Made by a program: the position numbers and the translations under genes | The notes under the pieces: generated by a model | The model's input: only the letters and a program-made list of their open reading frames with translations | What the model was told of the DNA's origin: nothing | Database searches by the model: none | In this document: positions 8,092 through 16,275 of the stretch, one piece after another | How positions within the stretch are numbered: position 1 is the first letter of the stretch | Layout: every line of letters starts with the position of its first letter | From: Tessaracoccus aquimaris | GTDB taxonomy: Bacteria > Actinomycetota > Actinomycetes > Propionibacteriales > Propionibacteriaceae | Reading direction: 5' to 3' | DNA: 64,000 nt | Assembly (NCBI RefSeq): GCF_001997345.1 | Contig: NZ_CP019606.1 | Coordinates: 744,001 to 808,000, forward strand

Positions 8092-8805
8092 GTGGCTGAA
8101 CAATCGCGCGTAGTACTCGTCACCGGCGGCTCCAAGGGCATCGGTCGCACCATCGCTCTGCAGTTCCGCGACGCCGGTTACCGCGTCGCCGCGACCTACC
8201 GCTCGGGCGACGTGCCCGAGGGCGTGCTCGGGGTGGTGTGCGACATCACCGACCAGGGCCAGGTCGATCAGGCGTTCGACACCGTCGAGGCGGAACTCGG
8301 CCCCGTCGAGATCGTGGTCGCCAACGCGGGCGTCACGAAGGACACCCTGCTGCTCAGGATGTCCGACGACGACTGGAACACCGTCATCGACACCAACCTG
8401 ACCGGCACCTTCCGCGTCGTGCGCCGAGCAAGCCGCGCCATGATGCGCGCCCGGTTCGGCCGAGTCATCCTCATCTCGTCCGTCGTGGCGCTGCTCGGCT
8501 CCGCGGGACAGATCAACTACTCCTCAAGCAAGGCCGCGCTGGTCGGCATGGCGCGCAGCATCAGCCGCGAGCTCGGAACCCGCAACGTGACCGCAAACGT
8601 CATCGCGCCCGGGTTCATCGAGACCGACATGACCGCGGTGCTGGCCGACGACGTGATCGCCGGGTACAAGGCGCGGATCCCCGCCGGCCGCCTCGGATCG
8701 GTCGACGACGTCGCCCAGGCCGCCCTCTTCCTCGCCGGCGACCACGCCGGCTACATCACCGGCGCCGTGCTTCCTGTCGACGGCGGCCTCGGCATGGGTC
8801 ACTGA
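8092..8805 (+). CDS. fabG: 3-oxoacyl-ACP reductase FabG (MabA-like)
   Basis: 237 residues from GTG at 8092. A TTG nine bases upstream is also in frame but lies inside the probable promoter. It is a short-chain dehydrogenase with the NADPH-binding TGGSKGIG at the N-terminus, NAG at VANAGVTKD, and the catalytic Ser-Tyr-Lys set in ISSVVAL and INYSSSK. It ends with the family's GGLGMGH motif. It reduces 3-oxoacyl-ACP in fatty-acid synthesis II. The immediate downstream partner is enoyl-ACP reductase, 14 bases away, the same pairing as mabA-inhA of mycobacteria. Confidence 0.93.
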   Translation: MAEQSRVVLVTGGSKGIGRTIALQFRDAGYRVAATYRSGDVPEGVLGVVCDITDQGQVDQAFDTVEAELGPVEIVVANAGVTKDTLLLRMSDDDWNTVIDTNLTGTFRVVRRASRAMMRARFGRVILISSVVALLGSAGQINYSSSKAALVGMARSISRELGTRNVTANVIAPGFIETDMTAVLADDVIAGYKARIPAGRLGSVDDVAQAALFLAGDHAGYITGAVLPVDGGLGMGH

Positions 8806-8819
8806 GAAAGGCAACCACC

Positions 8820-9593
8820 ATGGGAATCCTCGAAGGCAAGAACATCCTGGTCACCGGCGTGACCATGCGCACCTCGATCGCATACGCCGTCGTCGACATC
8901 GCGCAGAAGGAGGGCGCCAACGTCGTCGTGTCCGCCGCGGGCCGTGCGGTCGCGCCCGCCCAGCGCGCGATCTCCAAGCTCGACACCGTCCCCCCGCTGA
9001 TCGAGGTCGACGTCACCGACCCCGAGCACCTCGCGGCCCTGCCCGAAAAGCTCTCTGAGCACTTCGGCGACCGCCTCGACGGCATCGTGCATTCGATCGC
9101 CTACGCCGACCCGGAGACAGCGCTCGGCGGCAAGTTCCTCACCACCGGCTGGGACGCGGTCTCGACCGCAGTCCACGTCTCCGCCTACTCGATGCAGTCA
9201 CTGACGATGGCCGCCAAGCCCATGATGCCGCGCGGCAGCAGCGTCGTCGGGCTGACGTTCGACGCCACCGTTTCCTGGCCGACCTACGACTGGATGGGCG
9301 TGGCGAAGGCGGCCCTCGAGTCGACCTCGCGCTACCTGGCGCGCTACCTCGGCCCGGACGGCATCCGCAGCAACCTCGTCGCGGCGGGCCCCGTCGACAC
9401 CGTCGCCAAGAAGGCCATCCCCGGTGCCTCGTCGTTCAACGACATCTGGGCCGAGCGCGCCCCGCTCGGCTGGGACCCGAGCGACGCCGTCCCGTCGGCC
9501 AAGGCGATCGTCGCCCTGCTGAGCGACTGGTTCCCCGCCACGACCGGCGAGATGCTGCACGTCGACGGCGGCCTCCACTCGACCGGCGCCTGA
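8820..9593 (+). CDS. fabI: enoyl-[acyl-carrier-protein] reductase (NADH), FabI/InhA type
   Basis: 257 residues. It has the atypical SDR nucleotide-binding pattern GKNILVTGVTMRTSIAYA and the InhA-like active site YDWMGVAKAALES (Tyr, Met and Lys spaced as in InhA). It performs the last reduction of each fatty-acid elongation cycle. The ATG at 8820 follows a GAGAAAGGCAACCACC leader after the fabG stop, so the two genes form an operon. By family knowledge this is the target class of isoniazid and triclosan; the sequence alone does not show susceptibility. Confidence 0.93.
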   Translation: MGILEGKNILVTGVTMRTSIAYAVVDIAQKEGANVVVSAAGRAVAPAQRAISKLDTVPPLIEVDVTDPEHLAALPEKLSEHFGDRLDGIVHSIAYADPETALGGKFLTTGWDAVSTAVHVSAYSMQSLTMAAKPMMPRGSSVVGLTFDATVSWPTYDWMGVAKAALESTSRYLARYLGPDGIRSNLVAAGPVDTVAKKAIPGASSFNDIWAERAPLGWDPSDAVPSAKAIVALLSDWFPATTGEMLHVDGGLHSTGA

Positions 9594-9594
9594 G

Positions 9595-10620
9595 TCACCA
9601 GACGACGGCCACCTTTCCCAGTCGGCCGGAGTCGGCCGCGGCGTACGCATCGGCGGCCCGCTCCAGCGGGAACCGTTCCGAGACGATCACCTCGGGGTGC
9701 AGCCCCCAGGCGTCCAGGTCGCGCAGCAGTTCGGCCATGTGCAGCGTCGAGGTGACCCACGAGCCGTGGATGGTCAACTGCTTGTGGATGATGTGCTCGC
9801 TCACGTCGATGTCGAGCCGCCCACCCTCTCCGACCAGCGCCACCCGCCCCCAACGCCGCGACCTGGCGATCGCCTGATGCTGCGCCTGGCCCGAGCCTGA
9901 GGCGTCGAAGGCGGCGCTCGCGCCGCGCGGCAGCGCCTCGTCCAGGCCCTCCTCGTCGTCTGCCGCCACTGCCCGGGTGACGGCGCCGAGGTCCATGGCG
10001 CGCTGGCGCCGCTCGGGGCTGACGTCGGTCCCGACGATGCTGCGCACGCCCATCCTGCCGGCCAGCAGGCCGGCGGCCAGCCCAACCGGCCCCAGCCCCG
10101 TGATCAGCAACTCGTCGCGGCCGTTCACGTCGAGCCTGCGGAGCGCCTCATAGGCGGTGCCGAAGCCGCATGCGACGCAGGCGCCGTCGAGGAAGGTCAT
10201 GGAATCGGGGAGCACGACGCAGTCCCGCGCGTCGGCGAGCAGGCGGTCGGCGTGCCCGCCGTCGCGCTGCCACCCGTACGCGGCGCGGGCCTCGCCCGTG
10301 CAGGAGATCTGGTAGCCCTCGCGGCAGTCGTCGCACACCCCGCAGCCACTGATGTGGTAAACGACGACCCGGTCGCCGGGGGAGAGGTGCGTCACGCCGG
10401 GGCCGACCTCGATGACCTCGCCTGCGGGTTCGTGGCCGCCGATCACGCCCTGATAGGCCTCGGGCCCCTCGCCGAGGTGCTCGCGGTAGATGGCGCGCAG
10501 GTCCGAGCCGCAGATGGTCGAGGCCTTCATGGCGAGCACGACCTGGCCGTGCCCGGGGCGGGGGTCCGCGACCTCCGCCAGGTCGACCCGTCGCCCGCCG
10601 GGGAGGAATGCTGCCAACAT
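9595..10620 (-). CDS. zinc-dependent alcohol dehydrogenase (medium-chain)
   Basis: 341 residues from ATG at 10620, chosen because AAGGAGG sits just upstream; an in-frame ATG at 10638 lies inside the operator. The catalytic zinc site includes the Cys of STICGSD and the GGHEPAGEV motif. The structural zinc lobe is CGVCDDCREGYQISC. The NAD(P)-binding motif is GLGPVGLAAGLLAG. Such enzymes oxidise sugar alcohols or polyols, or reduce the corresponding ketones. It is divergent from an aldo/keto reductase, and both carry a LacI-type operator, so it probably acts in a shared polyol or sugar pathway. The substrate is not evident. Confidence 0.85.
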   Translation of the reverse strand: MLAAFLPGGRRVDLAEVADPRPGHGQVVLAMKASTICGSDLRAIYREHLGEGPEAYQGVIGGHEPAGEVIEVGPGVTHLSPGDRVVVYHISGCGVCDDCREGYQISCTGEARAAYGWQRDGGHADRLLADARDCVVLPDSMTFLDGACVACGFGTAYEALRRLDVNGRDELLITGLGPVGLAAGLLAGRMGVRSIVGTDVSPERRQRAMDLGAVTRAVAADDEEGLDEALPRGASAAFDASGSGQAQHQAIARSRRWGRVALVGEGGRLDIDVSEHIIHKQLTIHGSWVTSTLHMAELLRDLDAWGLHPEVIVSERFPLERAADAYAAADSGRLGKVAVVW

Positions 10621-10636
10621 GTGAGCCTCCTTGCTC

Positions 10637-10656
10637 AAAGTAAAACGTTTCGCTCA
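10637..10656. promoter_or_regulatory. LacI-type operator A (alcohol dehydrogenase side)
   Basis: AAAGTAAAACGTTTCGCTCA is an imperfect 20-base palindrome centred on an AACGTT core. Its half-sites resemble those of operator B at 10738-10757. It lies between the minus-strand -10 (TACCGT at 10657-10662) and the dehydrogenase start, so bound repressor would block transcription. The LacI regulator is encoded 1.1 kb downstream. Confidence 0.6.
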
Positions 10657-10685
10657 ACGGTAGGAGGGTGCAGGTTCGGCGTCAA
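10657..10685 (-). promoter_or_regulatory. promoter of the alcohol dehydrogenase gene
   Basis: On the minus strand, TTGACG (10685-10680) is followed after 17 bases by TACCGT (10662-10657), close to the sigma-70 class consensus. Operator A adjoins the -10 on its downstream side. Confidence 0.55.
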
Positions 10686-10706
10686 GTTGCTTCGTCCTCG
10701 GCACGG

Positions 10707-10736
10707 TTGACGAACGGCCGGTTGGCTGCTTAGTCT
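10707..10736 (+). promoter_or_regulatory. promoter of the aldo/keto reductase-lacI operon
   Basis: TTGACG (10707-10712), an 18-base spacer, then TAGTCT (10731-10736). Operator B starts two bases downstream, over the expected transcription start. Confidence 0.6.
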
Positions 10737-10737
10737 C

Positions 10738-10757
10738 TGGGTGAAAGGTTTTACTCA
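10738..10757. promoter_or_regulatory. LacI-type operator B (aldo/keto reductase side)
   Basis: TGGGTGAAAGGTTTTACTCA is an imperfect palindrome. Its right half (GTTTTACTCA) is the mirror of TGAGTAAAAC and is shared with operator A. It lies between the -10 and the AGGAGG ribosome-binding site, so repression by promoter blocking is expected. Confidence 0.6.
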
Positions 10758-10771
10758 ATGAGGAGGGGTCA

Positions 10772-11767
10772 ATGCCCATCGTCGCCCGCGACTTCCCGCC
10801 CATCGGCGTCGGCACCTTCGGGTCCGACCGCTACACGCCCGCGGAGGTCGGGGCAGCCGTCGCCTCGGCGCTCCGGCTCGGCTACCGGCTGGTCGACTGC
10901 GCCGCCGTCTACGGCAACGAGGCCGAGGTCGGAGCCGCCCTCGAGGCGACCGTGGCCGAGTTGGGTCTGGCCCGCGACGAGTACCGCGTGATGACCAAGG
11001 TCTGGAACGACGCGCACGCCCCCGCCGACGCCGTCGCGTCCGTGCATCGCTCGCTGCGCGACCTGCGCCTGGACAGCCTCGACGTCGTGTTTGTGCACTG
11101 GCCCTTCCCCAACCATCACGCCGCCGGCGTCACCGTCCACTCGCGCGATCCGCACGCCAAGCCCTACGACCACGCGGCCTTCATGGCGTTGTGGGCGGCG
11201 CTGGAGGGGATGGTCGACGAGGGGCGGGTCGCCGCGCTCGGCGTCTCGAACGTGTCGATCGCGAAACTGCGGCTGATCCTGCGCGACGCGCGGGTCGCGC
11301 CCCGCTTCCTCGAACTCGAACTGCACCCCACCCTGCAACAGGGGGAGTTGGTCCAGTTCGCCGTCGACCACGACATCCAGCCGGTCGGCTACTCGCCTCT
11401 CGGGTCGCCCTCGCGCCCGGAACGCGACCGCACCCCTGACGACCTGGTCGACCTCGAGGCGCCGGAGATCGTGGCGATCGCCGAGGCGCGGGGGCTCCAC
11501 CCCGCGCAGGTCTGCCTCAAGTGGGCCGTGGAGCGCGGCCAGATCCCGATCCCGTTCTCCGTCAAGCCAGGCCAGCAGGCCGCGAACCTGGAGGCCCTCG
11601 AAGGACCTCCGCTGACGCCCCGCGAGCGCGACGCCCTCGCCGCCGTCGAGCGCAACAACCGCCTGATCAAGGGCCAGGTCTTCCTGTGGCCGTCGGCCGA
11701 GTCGTGGGTCGACCTGTGGGACGTCGACGGGGTGATCGCGGGGCAGGGCGAGGCCGTGGTGGAATAG
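10772..11767 (+). CDS. aldo/keto reductase
   Basis: 331 residues, an AKR with the catalytic tetrad visible: Asp in LVDCAAVYGNE, Tyr in the same motif, Lys in VMTKVWN and His in FVHWPF. The NADPH-binding end is IPFSVKPGQQAANLEAL, slightly different from the usual IP-K-S pattern. AGGAGG is placed well before the ATG. The LacI regulator follows after four bases and probably shares its mRNA. Together with the divergent dehydrogenase it suggests interconversion of an aldose or ketose and its alcohol. The substrate is unknown. Confidence 0.85.
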   Translation: MPIVARDFPPIGVGTFGSDRYTPAEVGAAVASALRLGYRLVDCAAVYGNEAEVGAALEATVAELGLARDEYRVMTKVWNDAHAPADAVASVHRSLRDLRLDSLDVVFVHWPFPNHHAAGVTVHSRDPHAKPYDHAAFMALWAALEGMVDEGRVAALGVSNVSIAKLRLILRDARVAPRFLELELHPTLQQGELVQFAVDHDIQPVGYSPLGSPSRPERDRTPDDLVDLEAPEIVAIAEARGLHPAQVCLKWAVERGQIPIPFSVKPGQQAANLEALEGPPLTPRERDALAAVERNNRLIKGQVFLWPSAESWVDLWDVDGVIAGQGEAVVE

Positions 11768-11771
11768 CGCG

Positions 11772-12785
11772 GTGGCGACCTACAAGGACCTCCAGCGGGC
11801 GACCGGGCTGTCGCTGGCGACCATCTCCAAGCACTACAACGGCAAACCGGTGCGCGCCGCCAACGCCGCGGCGATCGAGGAGGCGGCCGCCCGCCTCGGG
11901 TTCCGGGTCAACCCCGCCGCCAGGTCGCTGCGCGCCGGCCGGACCCGCGCCGTCGGGGTGGTGCTTCCCGCGCTCGACAATGCCTTCCACCAGGCGATCG
12001 TCGCAGGCATCGAACGCCGGTTGCGGTCGGCGGGGCTCAGTCTGATCCTGGGCGTCAGCCACGGCGCCGAGGAGCCCGGGACGGTCGACTTCCTCGTCGA
12101 CAAGGGCGTCGACGGCATCATCGCCGTCCCCTCGCCCGGCGACGCGGACGCGCTGCGTGCGCAGGCCGAGTCGGGCATGCCGGTCGTGCTCGTCGACTGG
12201 TTCGTGGCGGGCATCCCGGGCGGGGCGGTCGGCCTCGATAACCGGGCCGCGGGCAGGATCGCGGCCCTGCATCTGCACGATCACGGGCACCGGAGGGTCG
12301 CCGTGATCGGCGGGCCCGCCACCGTCTCGTCGCTGCGGGAACGAGCGGAGGGCTTCGAGACGGCCTTCCCAGGAGAGGCGGTCGTGCACGCCGTCCCCCT
12401 CACAGTCGAGGACGGAAGACGCGCCGCCACCAGGGTGCTGTTCGCGGAGCGAAGGCCGAGCGCCGTCTTCACGGCCAACCACGAGCTCACGCTCGGGGCG
12501 TTGCAGGCGGTAGCGGACGCCGGGCTCGTGCTGGGGAGGGACGTCTCGCTGATCGGCTTCGACGCGGACGAGATCGCGGGGATCGTGTCGCCGCGGCTGA
12601 CCACCATCGTCCAGCCGACCGCCGCGTTGGCGGAGGCGGCCGCGGACCAGCTCCTCGCAAGCATCGGCGGAGCGGCCCGCGATCATGCGGGCATCCGGCT
12701 CGATCCGGAGCTCATCCCCGGAGGTTCCGTGGCCACCGTGGTGGACCCCCTGACGGATCCGCGTTCGTCGATGCCTCGACCGTGA
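11772..12785 (+). CDS. LacI-family transcriptional regulator
   Basis: 337 residues. The N-terminal helix-turn-helix (TYKDLQRATGLSLATISKHYNG) and hinge (AARSLRAGRT) are typical of LacI, and a periplasmic-binding-protein-like effector domain follows from about residue 57. The GTG start lies four bases after the reductase stop. It is the obvious candidate to bind the two matching palindromes at 10637-10656 and 10738-10757 and so control the divergent dehydrogenase and reductase and its own synthesis. The effector is probably a sugar or polyol. Confidence 0.88.
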   Translation: MATYKDLQRATGLSLATISKHYNGKPVRAANAAAIEEAAARLGFRVNPAARSLRAGRTRAVGVVLPALDNAFHQAIVAGIERRLRSAGLSLILGVSHGAEEPGTVDFLVDKGVDGIIAVPSPGDADALRAQAESGMPVVLVDWFVAGIPGGAVGLDNRAAGRIAALHLHDHGHRRVAVIGGPATVSSLRERAEGFETAFPGEAVVHAVPLTVEDGRRAATRVLFAERRPSAVFTANHELTLGALQAVADAGLVLGRDVSLIGFDADEIAGIVSPRLTTIVQPTAALAEAAADQLLASIGGAARDHAGIRLDPELIPGGSVATVVDPLTDPRSSMPRP

Positions 12786-12808
12786 TGTCTACTGTTACGC
12801 GACTCCGG

Positions 12809-12814
12809 TAGGTT
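12809..12814 (+). promoter_or_regulatory. -10 element, leaderless promoter for ABC ATPase-nfeD-SPFH
   Basis: TAGGTT lies seven bases before the ATG at 12822. Confidence 0.4.
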
Positions 12815-12821
12815 GGTACGC

Positions 12822-13607
12822 ATGGTGGCGGTTGCTGAACTCGCAGGTGTGTCGGTCCGACGGGGGAGCGCCGTGCTGCTCAACTCCGTCGAGCTCATAG
12901 TCGACGAGCACGAACGGTGGGTCGTGATCGGCCCCAACGGCGCTGGCAAGACCACCCTCCTGCAACTGCTCGGCGCCCAGCTCTACCCGAGCGACGGTGT
13001 CGTCGGGCTGCTCGGCGAGGTCGTCGGCGCGATCGACGTGTTCGAACTCCGCCCCAGGATCGGGCTCAGCTCATCCGCCTTCGCCGAACGGATCCCCGCG
13101 GGCGAACGGGTCCGCGACGTGGTGTTGTCGGCCGCCTACGCGGTGGTCGGTCGCTGGCGCGAGGACTACGACGAGTACGACCTCGACCGGGCGAACCAGT
13201 TGCTCGCGTCCCTTCGCATCGACCAACTCGCCGAGCGGACCTTCGGCACGCTGAGCGAGGGCGAGCGCAAGCGCGTCCAGATCGCCCGCGCGCTGATGAC
13301 TGACCCCGAACTGCTGCTGCTGGACGAGCCGGCAAGCGGCCTGGACCTCGCGGGCCGCGAGGCGCTGATCGACACCCTGTCGTCGATCTGCCTCGACCCT
13401 GCGTCGCCCGCGACGGTGCTCGTGACGCACCACGTCGAGGAGATCCCTGAGGGCATCACGCATGCGCTCCTGCTGAACAAGGGAAGCGTAGTGGCGGCGG
13501 GTCCGGTCGGTCTTGTCCTGACCTCGGACAATCTGAGCCAGACCTTCGGCCTACCCTTGAGTGTGGAACTCCGCGACGGACGTTGGAGCGCCAGGAGTCG
13601 ACGATGA
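12822..13607 (+). CDS. ABC transporter ATP-binding protein
   Basis: 261 residues, a single ATPase domain: Walker A GPNGAGKTTLL, signature LSEGERKRVQIAR, Walker B LLLLDEPASGLD and the switch His in VTHHVEE. No permease is encoded nearby. The domain resembles the ModF/YlmA-like stand-alone ATPases, so its partner is unknown. The ATG at 12822 follows a -10 hexamer closely. The end overlaps the NfeD start by four bases (ATGA), which ties it to the membrane-organising pair downstream. Confidence 0.82.
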   Translation: MVAVAELAGVSVRRGSAVLLNSVELIVDEHERWVVIGPNGAGKTTLLQLLGAQLYPSDGVVGLLGEVVGAIDVFELRPRIGLSSSAFAERIPAGERVRDVVLSAAYAVVGRWREDYDEYDLDRANQLLASLRIDQLAERTFGTLSEGERKRVQIARALMTDPELLLLDEPASGLDLAGREALIDTLSSICLDPASPATVLVTHHVEEIPEGITHALLLNKGSVVAAGPVGLVLTSDNLSQTFGLPLSVELRDGRWSARSRR

Positions 13608-14080
13608 ACGAGTTTGTGACGTGGGTGCGCGAGCACCTGTGGGCCGCCTGGGGCGTGCTTGCGCTCGGGCTCGCCGCCGCCGAACTCTTCACCCTCGACC
13701 TCACACTCCTGATGCTCGCCTCCGGCGCCGCCATGGGTGGCGTCACGGCACTGATCTTCCCTGGACTTGTCTGGCTGCAGGTGCTCGTCGCCATCGTGAC
13801 GGCGTTCTGCACGCTGTTCCTGTTGCGCCCCACGCTGCTCGCCAAGGTCCGTAACGCCCCCGGCTACCGCTCCTCGCTCGACAAGCTGGTCGGGTCTGCG
13901 GGCTTCGCCACCGCCGCCATCACCGGCTCCGCGGGCGAGGTCAAGGTCGACGGCCAGGTGTGGGAGGCCCGCTCCTACGACCCGTCCGTCCCGATCTCCG
14001 CCGGGGAGGCCATCGAGGTCTTCGGCCTCGACGGCATCACGCTCATCGTCTATCCCACTTCGAAGCCGCTCAGCCGCTAG
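13604..14080 (+). CDS. NfeD family membrane protein
   Basis: 158 residues. Two or three N-terminal membrane segments (AAWGVLALGLAAAELF, LLMLASGAAMGG, WLQVLVAIVTAFCTLFLL) precede a C-terminal OB-fold of the NfeD type (VGSAGFATAAITGSAGEVKVDG). The start is ATG at 13604 with an AGGAG sequence ahead. Short NfeD proteins usually pair with SPFH or stomatin proteins, as here: the next gene, nine bases on, is an SPFH protein. They are thought to organise membrane microdomains. Confidence 0.85.
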   Translation: MNEFVTWVREHLWAAWGVLALGLAAAELFTLDLTLLMLASGAAMGGVTALIFPGLVWLQVLVAIVTAFCTLFLLRPTLLAKVRNAPGYRSSLDKLVGSAGFATAAITGSAGEVKVDGQVWEARSYDPSVPISAGEAIEVFGLDGITLIVYPTSKPLSR

Positions 14081-14089
14081 GAGGCAGCC

Positions 14090-15304
14090 ATGCCCGATCC
14101 GACACTGATCCTCGTCATCGTCCTTGCCGTGGTGTTGGTGCTCGCGCTCGCCGCGACGCTCAAGATCATCAGGCAACAGCAGGTCGCCCTCGTGGAGCGG
14201 CTCGGCAAGTTCCGCAAGGCGCTCGAGCCCGGCCCGCACCTGGTCATCCCGTTCTTCGACCAGATCCGCTACACGCTCGACATGCGCGAGCAGGTCGTCC
14301 CCTTCCCGCCGCAGGGTGTCATCACCGAGGACAACCTGATGGTGTCGATCGACTCGGTCATCTACTTCCAGGTGGTCGACCCGGTCAGGGCCGCCTACGA
14401 GGCGCAGAACTACCGCGCCGCGATAGAGCAGCTCACGATGACGACGCTGCGCAACATCATCGGCGGCATGGACCTCGAGGCCGCGCTCACCTCGCGCGAG
14501 GAGATCAACCAGCGCCTGCGAGCCGTCCTGGACGAGGCCACCGGGAAGTGGGGCATCAAGGTCAACCGAGTCGAACTGCGCGCCATCGAGCCGCCGCCCA
14601 CGATCCGCGACGCCATGGAGAAGGGCGCCCGCGCCGAGCGCGACAAGCGAGCCCAGATCCTGCTCGCCGAGGGCCAGCGCCAGTCGCAGATCCTTTCGGC
14701 AGGCGGCGACCGCGAGGCCGCCATCCTCCGGGCCCAGGGCGAACGCGAGGCGCAGGTGCTGCGCGCCCAGGCGGAACGCCAGGCGCAGATGCTCCGCGCC
14801 GAGGGCGAGGCGCAGGCCATCGGCACTGTGTTCGGGGCCATCCACGCCGCCGAACCCGATCAGGCGCTGCTCGCCTACCAGTACATGCAGATGATGCCGA
14901 AGCTGGCCCAGGGCGACGCGAACAAGGTGTGGATCGTGCCGTCCGAGCTCAATGACGCGCTGAAGGGGCTCGGCCAGGTGACGGACATGCCGCAGGTGCG
15001 CGACTACATCTCGCAGGCCGCGAAGAAGTTCGTGGCGCCCGAGAAGGTCGACGTGCACGCGGAGATCGCGGAGCAGGCCCGCCGGGACCGCGAGCGCTCG
15101 AATCAGACCGTGGAGAAGGCCATCGCCGACGCTCAGTCGTTGGAGAAGAGCAACGGCAGGCGCGGCGCGGGAGCCCTGCCGCCTGCCATCGGGCAGAACA
15201 GGCAGGAGCCTGCGCAGGTCGAGGCGCCCGCGCCCGAACAGTTGCGGCAACAGGGGGTCGAGTTCCAGCCCCCAGGCCTGGGCCAGCCGCCCGCCAAGCC
15301 TTAG
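14090..15304 (+). CDS. SPFH/band 7 (stomatin/paraslipin-like) membrane protein
   Basis: 404 residues. One N-terminal membrane segment (LILVIVLAVVLVLALAATL) is followed by the SPFH domain (QQVALVERLGKF, then GVITEDNLMVSIDSVIYFQV). A long coiled-coil follows with alternating Glu/Arg/Ala/Gln repeats (about residues 180-245, for example QGEREAQVLRAQAERQAQML), then a Pro/Gln-rich tail. Stomatin-like proteins oligomerise at the inner face of the membrane and scaffold other proteins. It is an operon partner of NfeD. The end overlaps the convergent transporter gene by four bases. Confidence 0.88.
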   Translation: MPDPTLILVIVLAVVLVLALAATLKIIRQQQVALVERLGKFRKALEPGPHLVIPFFDQIRYTLDMREQVVPFPPQGVITEDNLMVSIDSVIYFQVVDPVRAAYEAQNYRAAIEQLTMTTLRNIIGGMDLEAALTSREEINQRLRAVLDEATGKWGIKVNRVELRAIEPPPTIRDAMEKGARAERDKRAQILLAEGQRQSQILSAGGDREAAILRAQGEREAQVLRAQAERQAQMLRAEGEAQAIGTVFGAIHAAEPDQALLAYQYMQMMPKLAQGDANKVWIVPSELNDALKGLGQVTDMPQVRDYISQAAKKFVAPEKVDVHAEIAEQARRDRERSNQTVEKAIADAQSLEKSNGRRGAGALPPAIGQNRQEPAQVEAPAPEQLRQQGVEFQPPGLGQPPAKP

Positions 15305-16275
15305 TCCGAGGCGGGAGGCTCCGGAGCGGAGTCGCGCAGCCTGCCGGCCAGGATCGAACTGACGATCAACTGCGCCTGGTGATACAGCATCAGCGGGATC
15401 ACCAGGACGCTGACGATCGGACCGCTGAACAGCACGCTCGCCATCGGTACGCCGGTGGCGAGCGACTTCTTGGTGCCGCAGAACAGCAGCGCGATGCGGT
15501 CGCCGCGCGGGAAGCCGAGCCACCCGCCGAGGTGCCAGGTGAGCCAGAACATCAGGGCGAGCAGCACCGCGACGATCACCACCACCGTCAGCAGGTCCTG
15601 CAGTTGCAGTTGCCGCCACACCCCGGAGACGCGCAGGTCGGAGAACGCACCGTAGACGATCAGGCAGATGATCGACTGGTCGAGGTAGCGCAGCCTCGCC
15701 TTGTGTTTCGCCATGAACTTCGCCGTGGCGAACCGCGAGAGTTGCCCCAGGAAGAACGGCAACAGCAACTGGATCACGACGTCCATCAGCTGGCCGAGAC
15801 CGACGCTGCCACCCCCTGCGTCGGGGATCATCAGCATCACGAGCAGCGGGGTGAACAGCACCCCGAGCACGTTCGACGCGGTCGCGGACACCATTGCGGA
15901 GGCGACGTTGCCGCCGGCCAGCGACGTGAACGTGATCGACGACTGGACCGTCGACGGGACAAGGCACAGGAACACCAGCCCCATCCGGATCGGGCCGGTC
16001 GCCGCCCAGTCGGGCAGCCACATCATGGGCAGCGCGATCAGGGGATAGAGCACGAACGTCGTGGCGAGGATCGCCAGATGCAGTTTCCAGTTCTTCAGCC
16101 CCGCAAGCGACTCGGCGGCCGAGAGCCGGGCCCCGTAGCCGAAGAACAGCGCGAAGATGCCGACCTTTGTCACGATGTCGAGCACCTCCCCGGAGCGGCC
16201 GCCCACCGGTAACAGCAACCCAAGGGCGAGCGCGCCGAGGATGGCCATCAGGTTCGGGTCGAGCTTGAACTTCAA
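15301..16275 (-). CDS. bile acid:sodium symporter family (SBF-like) transporter
   Basis: 324 residues with about nine or ten hydrophobic segments. The pattern matches the SBF-like CPA group (YfeH type): LVPSTVQSSITFTSLAGGNVASAM in the centre and LLFCGTKKSLATGVPMASVLF near the end. The substrate is unknown; members are predicted to move organic anions with Na+. It overlaps the pabBC gene by four bases and is probably co-transcribed with it, though no functional link is obvious. Confidence 0.82.
   Translation of the reverse strand: MKFKLDPNLMAILGALALGLLLPVGGRSGEVLDIVTKVGIFALFFGYGARLSAAESLAGLKNWKLHLAILATTFVLYPLIALPMMWLPDWAATGPIRMGLVFLCLVPSTVQSSITFTSLAGGNVASAMVSATASNVLGVLFTPLLVMLMIPDAGGGSVGLGQLMDVVIQLLLPFFLGQLSRFATAKFMAKHKARLRYLDQSIICLIVYGAFSDLRVSGVWRQLQLQDLLTVVVIVAVLLALMFWLTWHLGGWLGFPRGDRIALLFCGTKKSLATGVPMASVLFSGPIVSVLVIPLMLYHQAQLIVSSILAGRLRDSAPEPPASD

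Noticed and set aside
13166..16021. Open frame of about 950 codons on the minus strand
   Set aside because: It crosses four well-supported genes and has shadow-like Arg/Asp/Val/Gly-rich composition.
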